64,000 nucleotides of DNA, from assembly GCF_018333375.1 (NCBI RefSeq), contig NZ_BORW01000021.1, positions 24,805-88,804 on the forward strand, read 5' to 3'. This document shows positions 15,539-24,008 of the stretch, in pieces (within the stretch, counting starts at the first letter, position 1; each line of letters begins with the position of its first letter). Under the pieces are notes generated by a model. That model was given only the letters and a program-made list of their open reading frames with translations, was not told the DNA's origin and did no database searches. The position numbers and the translations under genes were made by a program. This DNA comes from Paenibacillus cookii. GTDB taxonomy: Bacteria; Bacillota; Bacilli; Paenibacillales; Paenibacillaceae.

Positions 15539-18217
15539 ATGGGAAAACGACTGCTTCTATGCATTCAGTCGGCGCTGTTGATTTGGGGGCTTTGGTGCGT
15601 ACCCGCCCCCGCGGCAGCCGCCGAGCCGCAAGCGGCCGACGAATTCGGGCTTCTGCGCAGCAAATGGTCCGCTTATTTAATCGGCAGCGGGCATGATCCG
15701 AGTGATCCGAATATCGCAAAAGCGGTGGCATCCATTGACGCCAAAGTGACAAACGTTTCGGGCACGGGCTTTTGGGACACGATGCAAAAGGAAACGGGCC
15801 GAACGTACTTATGGAGCGATCTCAAGGGTTCGGCCGATGCCGTGGACGCCGCGTCGGCGTACAACCGTCTCAGGGACATGACGATCGCTTGGGCGACGGC
15901 AGGTTCCTCCCATTACCGGAACGAAGCGCTGAAAAACGACATTATCGGCGGTCTCGACTGGCTCTATGCCAACCGGTATAACGAATCGAAGCGGGAAACC
16001 GGCAACTGGTGGGAATGGGAGATCGGAATTCCGCAATCGCTCGGCGATATGATGGTATTGCTGCATGATCAGTTGTCGCCGGCCCGGATAGCCAATTATA
16101 CGAAAGCGATCGACAGATTTTGCCCCGATTCGACCAAACGGACGAATTCTCCTACGTTGGCCGAAACGGGCGCCAATCGGTTGGATAAAGCGCTCGCCGT
16201 CGTGCTCCGGGGCATCAATACGGAAAACGGGGATAAAGTCAAACAAGGCCGGGACGCCATCGGCCAAGTGCTTCCGTACGTCACCAAGGGCGACGGATTT
16301 TACGAAGACGGATCGTTTGTGTTCCATAACAATATCGCTTATACCGGAAGTTACGGCGGCGTGTTGATCGGCGATATGGCGAAGCTGCTGACGCTGCTTG
16401 ACGGTTCGTCCTGGCCCGTTACCGATCCGAATCTGGGCAACATGTACCGGTGGGTGACGGACTCCTATGAACCGCTTATTTACCGCGGCAGAATGATGGA
16501 CATGGTATACGGCAGGGCGATATCGCGCAGCGGGGAAAGCAAACGCGGGTGGCTCATTCCCGTGCTTCGCCTCTCGGACTTCGCCCCGCCGGAGCTGTCG
16601 AGCCGCTTCAAAAGCATGGTCAAAGCAGGCATCGAATCCGATCCGTCGCTGCAAAACCCGTATGACGGCCTAAGGCTTGCCGATATCACGCTGCTACAAA
16701 ACCTGTTAAGCGACCCGTCGGTTCCGGCGCGAGAAGACCTTGTGCTGCATAAGCAGTTTTCGGCCATGGACCGGGTCGTTCATTTCCGTCCGGGTTATGC
16801 GTTTGGTCTCAGCATGACGTCGACCCGCATTGCCAATTACGAAAACGGCATTGGCGGCAAAGAAAATCCAAGGGGATGGTATACGGGCGAAGGGATGACA
16901 TACCTGTACAACCGCGATATGCCTTATATCGATGCGTTTTGGCCGACCGTAAACGCCTATCGCCTGCCGGGAACGACGTCCGACGGCGCGACCCGCGCCG
17001 CCGGCAAAACATCAACCAAGGATTGGGTGGGCGGATCCTCTCTTGATGGGTTGTACGGTGCGGCAGGCATGGATCTGGATCCGGACAACAGCACGCTGTC
17101 CGGCAGAAAATCCTGGTTCATGTTCGACGACGAAATCGTCGCGCTGGGCGCGGGGCTGACGAGCACGGACAACCGCCGCGTGGAAACGGTTGTCGAGAAC
17201 CGGATGCTGAACGGCAGCGGTGACAATGAGCTGATCGTCAACGGCGAAGCGAAGCCGTCGCAGATCGGCTGGTCGGAATCGATGAACGGGGTTCGTTGGG
17301 CGCATCTGAACGGCAAGGAAGACGAGACCGGAATCGGGTACTACTTTCCGCTGGCAGCGACGGTAGAAGGGCTGCGGGAATCCCGTACCGGCGCATGGCG
17401 GGATATCCATCCGGACGGGTCGCCAAACCCGGTCACAAGGAATTACCTGAGTCTGGCTATGAACCACGGGACCAATCCGGTTAACGAGTCCTACGAATAT
17501 GTTCTGCTGCCAGGAAAAAACGCTGAGGAAACCGCGGCTTACAGCTCTCACCCGGATATGATGACGCTAAGCAACACGGCGGAAGTGCAGGCGGTGAAGG
17601 AAGCCTCGCTTGGCATTACGGCGGCAAACTTCTGGAGCCCGGGCACGGCCGGCTTCATCCGGGCACGGAACCCGGCGTCGGTCATGGCAAAAGCGCAGGG
17701 CGGGGAACTGGCTGTGGCCGTGTCCGATCCAACGCAGAAGCAAGCGAAAGTAAGAGTCGATCTCGGCTTCGCGGCGCTTCAGGAGATTGCCAAAGATCCG
17801 GCGGTAACCGTGCTTAGGACATCGCCGACCATTCAGATCGAGGTGAACACCGCGGGTTCCAAAGGGAAGAGCCATACGGTCCGTTGGAAGATCGATCCTT
17901 CTGCCGAACCGGGCGATTTGGAAGACCCGCAGCCTGACGAATCCGCCAAGCAGCGGATCAATGTCCAAGAAGACGCTTTCGTCCGGAACGGTTCCTATGC
18001 CGGGCAAAATTTCGGGACTTCCAATTGGCTTGACATTCGCAACGGCAGCTCCGGTTATGCCAGGAAAGCGCTGCTGAAATTTGATCTCGGTTCTTATGAG
18101 CATGAGCCATACGCCGTGACGTTGAATGTTTTCGGCGCCACGAGCGATTCGAACGGAACGGTGTCCACGATCGGCGTTTTGAAGTCCAGGACGATGCCTG
18201 GCATGAAAATTCGCTGA
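15539..18217 (+). CDS. Secreted polysaccharide lyase family 8, 5' part of a frameshifted gene
   Basis: A large exported lyase of the hyaluronate/chondroitin/xanthan lyase family, which cleaves uronic acid polysaccharides by beta-elimination. The signal peptide ends near AAA-EPQ (residue 28). The alpha/alpha toroid carries NWWEWEIGIPQ, catalytic Asn213 (TGANRLDKA), His263 and Tyr272 (FHNNIAYTGSYG) and Arg326/Arg330 (YGRAISR); the spacing equals that of pneumococcal hyaluronate lyase. Beta domains follow, then a CBM96/DNRLRE-like domain from about residue 805. That domain breaks off: a T appears to be missing in the run at 18177-18180, and a stop comes 12 codons later. TTGGGGAGG precedes the ATG. 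Confidence 0.9.
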   Translation: MGKRLLLCIQSALLIWGLWCVPAPAAAAEPQAADEFGLLRSKWSAYLIGSGHDPSDPNIAKAVASIDAKVTNVSGTGFWDTMQKETGRTYLWSDLKGSADAVDAASAYNRLRDMTIAWATAGSSHYRNEALKNDIIGGLDWLYANRYNESKRETGNWWEWEIGIPQSLGDMMVLLHDQLSPARIANYTKAIDRFCPDSTKRTNSPTLAETGANRLDKALAVVLRGINTENGDKVKQGRDAIGQVLPYVTKGDGFYEDGSFVFHNNIAYTGSYGGVLIGDMAKLLTLLDGSSWPVTDPNLGNMYRWVTDSYEPLIYRGRMMDMVYGRAISRSGESKRGWLIPVLRLSDFAPPELSSRFKSMVKAGIESDPSLQNPYDGLRLADITLLQNLLSDPSVPAREDLVLHKQFSAMDRVVHFRPGYAFGLSMTSTRIANYENGIGGKENPRGWYTGEGMTYLYNRDMPYIDAFWPTVNAYRLPGTTSDGATRAAGKTSTKDWVGGSSLDGLYGAAGMDLDPDNSTLSGRKSWFMFDDEIVALGAGLTSTDNRRVETVVENRMLNGSGDNELIVNGEAKPSQIGWSESMNGVRWAHLNGKEDETGIGYYFPLAATVEGLRESRTGAWRDIHPDGSPNPVTRNYLSLAMNHGTNPVNESYEYVLLPGKNAEETAAYSSHPDMMTLSNTAEVQAVKEASLGITAANFWSPGTAGFIRARNPASVMAKAQGGELAVAVSDPTQKQAKVRVDLGFAALQEIAKDPAVTVLRTSPTIQIEVNTAGSKGKSHTVRWKIDPSAEPGDLEDPQPDESAKQRINVQEDAFVRNGSYAGQNFGTSNWLDIRNGSSGYARKALLKFDLGSYEHEPYAVTLNVFGATSDSNGTVSTIGVLKSRTMPGMKIR

Positions 18218-19227
18218 CATGGAACAACATCCCGGCCATAGGGGGGCAGCTGGATACGGTTACGTTTGCCGGCGAACAGCAGTGGAGAACATTCGACGTA
18301 ACGGAATATGTGCGATCGCAGCTCAAAGGGGATAAAACGGTCAGTTTGGCGCTACAGCAAGTCAACTCCGACTTGTATGCTACGGTGCGAAGCAAGGAGA
18401 ACGAAAACGGTGCCTATGCCCCCTATCTAGAGATCGTGAGCATGGATGCGACCCCGCCGGTTACGACAGTTCATCTCAACGGCAGCACGGAGCCCTCCGT
18501 CTTTTATAAGGAACCGGTTAAGCTCGAGTTTACGGCGGAAGACCAGCCGGGAGGCTGGGGAGTGAAACGAACCGAAGTGCGAATGGGGGACGGCGAGTGG
18601 TCGACGGTCAGCCGCAGCGTGTATGCGGAATCCGAAGGAGCCTATACGATCGAATATCGTTCCATCGACAAGGCGGGCAATGCAGAGCCGAAAAAATCGG
18701 TTTCGTTTACGATCGACCAAACCGCTCCCAACATCCAGGCTACGGTGACGGAAACGGTGTATCGGACGGATGCGTTCCATGCCGCTATAGAAGCGACGGA
18801 TGCGTTAAGCGGACTAGGAGCCGTTACGGTCAAGCTCGATGGTATGGCGATGGGGCAAAAGATCGCTCTGGAACCCTACGATTTATCGTTCGGTGATCAT
18901 TGGATTGAAGTCAAAGCTGTCGACGTAGCCGGTAACGAAGCCGTACGTCATTATCGCTTTCTCGTAACGACGGACCTGCGGCATTTGGAGGAGGCGATTC
19001 GGCTTGGAAGCGAAAAAGGATGGATTCATCATCAAGGGACTGCGAATAGCTTGCTAGTCAAAATCAATCGGATCGAGAACACTGAAGACGGGAAAACAAC
19101 CCTCAATGCATTAAACGCCAAGGAGAATGAAGTTCGGGCGTTAAGCGGCAAAAAGATCGATGATACGTTTGCGCAAGCTTTGCTTGAGGATATTGCTTAT
19201 TTGAAAAGCCTGTACGCAGAATCTTAA
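18181..19227 (+). pseudogene. 3' part of the frameshifted family 8 lyase gene
   Basis: In the next frame the CBM96/DNRLRE domain continues without a gap (EVQDDAWHENSLTWNNIP) and is followed by two Ig-like/OmpL47-like repeats (TPPVTTVHLNG... and TAPNIQATVTET...) and a helical end (TLNALNAKENEVRALSG). Restoring one T gives an intact protein of about 1229 residues. The first ATG of this frame, at 18310, has no convincing ribosome site, so separate translation is unlikely. The long 3' frame shows no further damage, which points to a recent mutation or a sequence error. Confidence 0.75.
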
Positions 19228-19243
19228 TGGATGAACAAGCGAT

Positions 19244-19280
19244 GAAAACCGTCTTGGCATTTGCCAGGACGGTTTTATTT
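19244..19280 (+). terminator. Rho-independent terminator of the lyase gene
   Basis: AAAACCGTCTTGGCA / TGCCAGGACGGTTTT stem followed by ATTTTG. Confidence 0.88.
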
Positions 19281-19321
19281 TGAACGAACCTCCCGCGGAT
19301 GCCCACATTGCAAAAAAACGA

Positions 19322-19358
19322 TTGAAATTAATATACATATGCGATATATTGCATACAA
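19322..19358 (+). promoter_or_regulatory. Promoter and GntR-type operator before the FCD regulator
   Basis: TTGAAA (19322-19327), a 17-base spacer and TATATT (19345-19350). Overlapping the -10 is TTGCATACAA (19349-19358), one base away from the palindrome TTGTATACAA seen for FCD-class GntR regulators. Autoregulation is inferred. Confidence 0.5.
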
Positions 19359-19383
19359 AGATAGCTAACAAAGGATGATGACC

Positions 19384-20052
19384 ATGCCCGTACCTAAAAA
19401 TTTTGTTTCGCCAGTACGAATGACCGCAAAGGAAAGGGCTTTTTCCCAAATCCAGCGCTGGATCATCGACGGCACGCTGCAGCCGGGGGAAAAGCTGCTC
19501 GACGCCGAGCTGGCCGAATCGCTTGGCGTCAGCCGGACGCCAATCCGCGAGGCTTTTCAGCTGTTGGAAGTCCAGGGCCTCGTATCGACCCATCCCGGCA
19601 AAGAAACGAAAGTCACGGCGATCGAAAAAGGAGACATTTTCAAAATGTACTCCACGATGGCGGTTCTCCAAGGTTTGGCGGCCGAAGCGACGGCAGAGGC
19701 GATCGTGCCGGATCAGATCGAACAGCTGCGGGCGATCAATCTGGAATTTGCGAATGCCATCAAGACGGGCCAGGCTTACCAGGCGATGGAGGCGGACGAG
19801 CAATTCCATAACCTCATTGTCGAGCTTTCGGATAACCCTTATGTCGCTGCATTCAGCACCTCGCTTCAAATTCATATCCGGCGTTTTAAATATGTGTTTT
19901 TAAAACAGCCGATGACGGCCACGCAGGTTTCGGTCGAGGAACATGCCTCGATCATTGCCGCTTTAGAGCAAAAGGACGGACGTCGGGCCAAGGCGATGAT
20001 GGAGCAAAACTTTATCCGTCCGATGCAGGAGCTGCAACAATTAATTCAATAA
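19384..20052 (+). CDS. GntR family regulator, FadR/FCD class
   Basis: A 222-residue regulator. The winged helix near the N terminus contains GTLQPGEKLLDAELAESLG and SRTPIREAFQLLEVQGL; the C-terminal all-helical FCD domain has the metal-type residues ADEQFHNLIVELSDNP and EEHASIIAALEQ. Three in-frame ATGs lie at 19375, 19378 and 19384; the last has the best distance from AAGG. It is followed after 17 bases by an IlvD-type dehydratase gene, a layout typical of sugar-acid or amino-acid control by an FCD regulator. The effector is unknown. Confidence 0.9.
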   Translation: MPVPKNFVSPVRMTAKERAFSQIQRWIIDGTLQPGEKLLDAELAESLGVSRTPIREAFQLLEVQGLVSTHPGKETKVTAIEKGDIFKMYSTMAVLQGLAAEATAEAIVPDQIEQLRAINLEFANAIKTGQAYQAMEADEQFHNLIVELSDNPYVAAFSTSLQIHIRRFKYVFLKQPMTATQVSVEEHASIIAALEQKDGRRAKAMMEQNFIRPMQELQQLIQ

Positions 20053-20069
20053 AAGATGGGGGCGAAAGC

Positions 20070-21764
20070 ATGATGGAGAAAAGCAAAGATTTGCGCATTC
20101 GCAGCAAGGTCATCAGCGAAGGGGTCAACAGAATGCCTAACAGGGCGATGCTGCGGGCCGTAGGTTTTACCGATGAAGATTTCAAGAAGCCCATGATTGG
20201 CGTAGCCAGTACATGGAGCGAAGTGACCCCGTGCAATATGCACATCAACGATTTGGCCTTGCAGGCCAAACGCGGGGTGCGGGAAAATGGCGGCGCACCG
20301 CTTATTTTTAATACGATTACGGTTTCGGACGGCATTTCCATGGGGCACGTAGGCATGTTGTTCTCCCTGCCGAGCCGTGAAGCCATTGCGGATTCGATTG
20401 AGATCGTAACAGGCGCGAAACGATTCGACGGCCTGATTGCCATCGGGGGATGTGACAAAAATACTCCCGCCTGCCTCATGGCGATCGGACGGATGAACTT
20501 GCCGGCGATTTACGTTTACGGCGGTACGATTCAACCCGGCAAGCTGGATGGAAAAAACGTTTATATCGTGACTGCTTTCGAGGCGGTAGGGAAATATCAT
20601 GACGGGAAGATGACGGATGAGCAGCTCCACAAGGTGGAATGCAGCGCGTGTCCGGGACCGGGCTCTTGCGGCGGCATGTACACCGCCAATACGATGGCCG
20701 CAGCGGCGGAAGCGATGGGAATGAGCCTTCCCGGGTCTTCTTCAACGCCGGCAATTTCCCAAGGCAAAGCGGCTGAATGCGCGGAAGCGGCAAAGCAGGT
20801 GATTTCGCTGCTTGAAAAGGATATTTATCCGAGAGACATCATGACGAAAAAAGCGTTTGAAAATGCAATTACGGTCGTCATGGCGTTGGGCGGTTCGACC
20901 AATGCGTTCCTCCATTTGCTGGCCATTGCCCACTCGGTAGGCGTCGATCTGACATTGGACGATTTCGAGCGGATCCGTCTACGCGTTCCGCACCTGGCCG
21001 ACCTGAAGCCCAGCGGCCGACACGCCATGCAGGATTTGAACGATATCGGCGGCGTTCCCGGCGTGATGAAGCTGCTGCTTGCAGAAGGCCTTCTCCACGG
21101 GGATTGCCTGACCGTAACCGGGAAAACATTGGCTGAAAATCTGGCAGAGGCTGCTCCGCTGAAGGACGATCAAGACATTATTCGCCCGTTGGATAAGCCG
21201 CTGAAGCCGAACGGCCCCTTAGTCGTTTTGAAGGGGAACCTCGCGCCCGAAGGGGCTGTCGCCAAAATGTCGGGAATGCAAAAGTCGCGATTCGTCGGAC
21301 AGGCGAAAGTATATGACAGCGAGGAAGAAGCAACCGAAGCCATCTTGCGGAATGAAATTCATAAAGGAGACGTGTTGGTCATCCGTTACTGCGGCCCGAA
21401 GGGGGGACCCGGAATGCCGGAGATGCTGTCGGTCACCGCGCTCATCGTCGGCAAAGGTCTTGGAGGGGAAGTAGCGCTTATCACGGACGGCAGATTTTCG
21501 GGAGGATCGCATGGTTTTGTGGTCGGTCACGTGTCGCCTGAAGCCCAGGTGGGCGGCCCGATCGCGCTGCTGAAAAGCGGGGATCTGGTAACGATCGACA
21601 GCGAGACGCAGCAAATTTCGTTCGAGGTAACGGAGCAGGAGCTGGCTGCGCGGAAACAGGCATGGGTACAGCCCCCGCTTAAGGTCACGTCTGGCGTGCT
21701 CGCCAAATATGCCCGATTGGTAACATCGGCTTCTAAAGGCGACGTTACGGATGCTTTTGAATAA
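20070..21764 (+). CDS. ilvD: Dihydroxy-acid dehydratase (IlvD/Edd family)
   Basis: A 564-residue iron-sulfur dehydratase that removes water from 2,3-dihydroxy acids; in branched-chain amino acid synthesis it makes 2-oxoisovalerate. Cluster cysteines are visible at Cys55 (VTPCN), Cys128 (GGCDK) and Cys200 (GPGSCGG), with SDGRFSGGSHGF near the C terminus. Length and motifs fit true IlvD rather than the longer phosphogluconate dehydratase. GATGGGGG precedes ATG 20070. No other ilv or leu gene is nearby, and it shares a unit with a GntR regulator, so a sugar-acid dehydratase role is a real alternative. Confidence 0.88.
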   Translation: MMEKSKDLRIRSKVISEGVNRMPNRAMLRAVGFTDEDFKKPMIGVASTWSEVTPCNMHINDLALQAKRGVRENGGAPLIFNTITVSDGISMGHVGMLFSLPSREAIADSIEIVTGAKRFDGLIAIGGCDKNTPACLMAIGRMNLPAIYVYGGTIQPGKLDGKNVYIVTAFEAVGKYHDGKMTDEQLHKVECSACPGPGSCGGMYTANTMAAAAEAMGMSLPGSSSTPAISQGKAAECAEAAKQVISLLEKDIYPRDIMTKKAFENAITVVMALGGSTNAFLHLLAIAHSVGVDLTLDDFERIRLRVPHLADLKPSGRHAMQDLNDIGGVPGVMKLLLAEGLLHGDCLTVTGKTLAENLAEAAPLKDDQDIIRPLDKPLKPNGPLVVLKGNLAPEGAVAKMSGMQKSRFVGQAKVYDSEEEATEAILRNEIHKGDVLVIRYCGPKGGPGMPEMLSVTALIVGKGLGGEVALITDGRFSGGSHGFVVGHVSPEAQVGGPIALLKSGDLVTIDSETQQISFEVTEQELAARKQAWVQPPLKVTSGVLAKYARLVTSASKGDVTDAFE

Positions 21765-21833
21765 CAGCGCATTCGATCATCCGATGAAGCCATAGAAAAC
21801 CGCTAATAAATTACGCGAAAGGCGTTTGTCGCG

Positions 21834-21872
21834 ACAAACTCTTCCCGCTTGCGGGGAAGAGTTTGTTTTTTT
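21834..21872 (+). terminator. Strong Rho-independent terminator after ilvD
   Basis: ACAAACTCTTCCC / GGGGAAGAGTTTGT around GCTTGC, followed by seven T residues. Confidence 0.95.
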
Positions 21873-22099
21873 GAAATTCCAAAGAGACGGATATCCATGA
21901 TATGTTCCGCAACTTTCCCAAACCAAAAAGCGTTTAACGAGTACGGGCACCTTGCATCCGAATGGAGGTTGTTCCAATAGGTCTCGAACCGATGGACGGC
22001 CCATTGGCCGGCGCAGGGAATCGGCTGGAATCTGCAAGTGAAAAAAAGTACTATCAAGTAAAGGCTTTGCTTTCAAGGATCGATGGCGAGAGGGGGAAG
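21873..22099 (+). other. Gene-less stretch with a possible coding relic
   Basis: From about 21965 one plus frame reads EWRLFQ-stop-VSNRWTAHWPAQ and then GIGWNLQVKK, with even codon use and only one stop, which hints at a decayed reading frame. I cannot name a family. AGAGGGGGA at 22089-22097 is the ribosome site discussed for the next gene. Confidence 0.25.
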
Positions 22100-22158
22100 A
22101 TGTACCGTGTCATAGGTTTATTTGGGGTACGATAATCACGGCCATTGGAGTCAGTATC

Positions 22159-22560
22159 ATGTTAGGGATTACCGTTGCTTCCTTGACCAAAACGACAACG
22201 ACGGACGACCTATTTTTGATACCTGAAGGTTTCGAGGGCGACATACAGGTCAATTACAACGTTGCGGGCGCGCCAAGGCTTGCAAAAGAAGGCAAATACG
22301 ATGTCATTCCGATCCGGGAGGACGGGACCTACGATACCTCCAATCCGGACATGGAATACGGAACGGTAACGGACCAATATTTTTATGTCGGGCAAGACGG
22401 GATGAGAACGCCGATCCCTGAAAATTGCATCCATGTGAAAGGAAACGGCGCCTCCGAAATCGGTTCGAACATTACGAGACACCAATACCTGAAAGTCACG
22501 CGTACGACGTGCAGCGAAAATTTCAGGGTCTGGGAAGAAGAAACGGACGGGGCGCGCTGA
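22159..22560 (+). CDS. DUF6843-like exported protein, N terminus probably frameshifted
   Basis: The readable frame gives 133 residues with FLIPEGFEGDIQVNYNV, then GAPRLAKEGKYDVIPI, the pattern I associate with DUF6843 proteins of Bacillota. ATG 22159 has GGAG eight bases ahead but leaves no export signal. A much better start, ATG 22100 with AGAGGGGGA, encodes MYRVIGLFG in another frame. Adding one G to the GGGG at 22124-22127 joins it to TIITAIGVSIMLGITVASLT, a good membrane segment. So the gene either starts short or carries a one-base deletion. Function unknown. Confidence 0.65.
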   Translation: MLGITVASLTKTTTTDDLFLIPEGFEGDIQVNYNVAGAPRLAKEGKYDVIPIREDGTYDTSNPDMEYGTVTDQYFYVGQDGMRTPIPENCIHVKGNGASEIGSNITRHQYLKVTRTTCSENFRVWEEETDGAR

Positions 22561-22639
22561 ATCGGCGGTACCTCGAAAAAGACGGCAGCGTCCCCGGTTC
22601 GGTATTTCGTTTTCTGAAGGAACTTATGTGCTCGATAAC

Positions 22640-22669
22640 AAGCGTCTTCCACGGGCGGGAGGCGCTTTT
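22640..22669 (+). terminator. Probable terminator after the DUF6843-like gene
   Basis: AAGCG-T-CTTCC / GGGAG-G-CGCTT stem with a short TTTTG tail; weaker than its neighbours. Confidence 0.5.
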
Positions 22670-22729
22670 GAGCTTCGTCAAAGCAGTCTTATCCATTGGA
22701 TTTCGGTTTGGATAGGGCGAAAGCTCATA

Positions 22730-23629
22730 TCATGATTCGACCATTTCGCCGCCGCCGACGTGAAGAATTTGACCCGATACATACGAAGAATCGTCAGAGG
22801 CCAAATAAACATAGGCGGGTGCCAGCTCAAAAGGCTGCCCCGCTCGTTTCATGGGCACCTCTACGCCGAAATGTTTGACCCGTTCCGGAGAAAAAGAAGC
22901 CGGGATGAGCGGAGTCCATATGGGGCCGGGCGCGACGCCGTTGACGCGGATTTTTTGGTCTGTCAAATTCAGGGATAACGAACGCGTGAACGATACGATG
23001 GCTCCCTTTGTCGAAGAATAATCGATCAACGTTTTTTCTCCTCGATAAGCCGTCACGGATGCGGTGTTAATGATCGAACTTCCTTCCTTCATATAAGGCA
23101 GCGCCGCCTGGGTCAAATAAAAAAAGGAGAAGATGTTGGTGCGGAACGTGAATTCAAGCTGTTCCCCCGATATGTCAAGGATGCTTTTCCGGGGAAACTG
23201 GACTCCATGGTTATTGACCAAAACGTCGATTCTGCCAAAAAAACCGGCGATTTGTCCGATCGCCTCACGGCATGCTTTTTCTTCCTTCAAATCGGTAGAA
23301 ATTAAAAGACACCGTCTTCCCAGCTGCTCGATTCTGTTTTTCGTATCGGCTGCATCTTGGTGTTCGTTATAGTAGACGATGGCCGCATCCGCGCCTTCCT
23401 TGGCGAATGCGATCGAGACGGCGCGCCCAATCCCGCTGTCTCCTCCCGTTATCACCGCGATTTTGTTCGCAAGTTTTCCGGATCCCTTATAATAGGGATT
23501 TTCAGCGATAGGTCGAGGGTTCATGACCGATTCAATTCCCGGCTGCCGATCCTGCTTTTGCGGCGGAAACGTGATCGGGACCTGTTTGCACTGCACCTCC
23601 GAGCCGTAATACGGGTAAGATGGATACAT
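22730..23629 (-). CDS. Short-chain dehydrogenase/reductase (YhdF/YdaD type)
   Basis: A 299-residue NAD(P)-dependent oxidoreductase. The cofactor motif TGGDSGIGRA lies at 61-70, LVNNHG at 137-142, and the catalytic Ser191, Tyr204 and Lys208 in SSTKG spacing are all present. The 55-residue N-terminal extension rich in Pro and Tyr is typical of the general-stress SDR group (YdaD, YhdF, YhxC). The start at 23629 follows AAGGAGG (complement of 23640-23646); a longer frame to 23722 lacks one. Monocistronic on the minus strand. Substrate unknown. Confidence 0.9.
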   Translation of the reverse strand: MYPSYPYYGSEVQCKQVPITFPPQKQDRQPGIESVMNPRPIAENPYYKGSGKLANKIAVITGGDSGIGRAVSIAFAKEGADAAIVYYNEHQDAADTKNRIEQLGRRCLLISTDLKEEKACREAIGQIAGFFGRIDVLVNNHGVQFPRKSILDISGEQLEFTFRTNIFSFFYLTQAALPYMKEGSSIINTASVTAYRGEKTLIDYSSTKGAIVSFTRSLSLNLTDQKIRVNGVAPGPIWTPLIPASFSPERVKHFGVEVPMKRAGQPFELAPAYVYLASDDSSYVSGQILHVGGGEMVES

Positions 23630-24008
23630 GCCCAATTTTCCTCCTTGGAACGGTTTTAACTGCTTCCAGAAGATGTCGAACTCGTAAAAAACGGTGAACA
23701 TGGGACGGAGACGGGTACACACACTTGTGGGTACGACGGGTCCTTCCGTTTTTTCGGTTCCCGATGGCTTTGTAATTTTATGTAGAACGGCCTGGTCATT
23801 ATGTTACAATTGCAGATTCGCAGATTTTTGGTTCCTCGAAACATATCTCCTCACAAATATAGTGAAATATCCTAAGCTGACCAAAGCCGGAGCATCAAAA
23901 GAAAGGGATCGGTAAAATGATCCTGGCTGCGATTACGGGGTTTTTGGAAGCGAATGCGCCTGAGAACCGGAGATCCCATTGATTTCTTGAATGATGGGAT
24001 CTTTTTTT
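23630..24008. other. Region between SDR gene and MocR gene with an orphan plus-strand transcript end
   Basis: No established gene. A short plus-strand reading, ATG at 23917 to TGA at 23982, gives 21 codons after AAAGGGATCGG and ends inside the 5' part of the terminator at 23971. The stretch from about 23870 contains small stems (GGATC...GATCC) and could be a small RNA or leader. I do not recognise a riboswitch. Confidence 0.3.
23971..24008 (+). terminator. Plus-strand Rho-independent terminator without an annotated gene
   Basis: AGATCCCAT / ATGGGATCT with a 14-base loop, then seven T residues. The minus strand has no T tract after the stem, so it does not serve the MocR gene. Confidence 0.75.

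Noticed and set aside
21777..22076. Minus-strand frame of 99 codons after ilvD
   Set aside because: It covers the ilvD terminator, lacks a ribosome site and shows no domain.
23870..24008. Second ydaO-type riboswitch
   Set aside because: CCGGAGATCCCATTG recalls part of the class, but GGGTGAATC and the other conserved blocks are missing.
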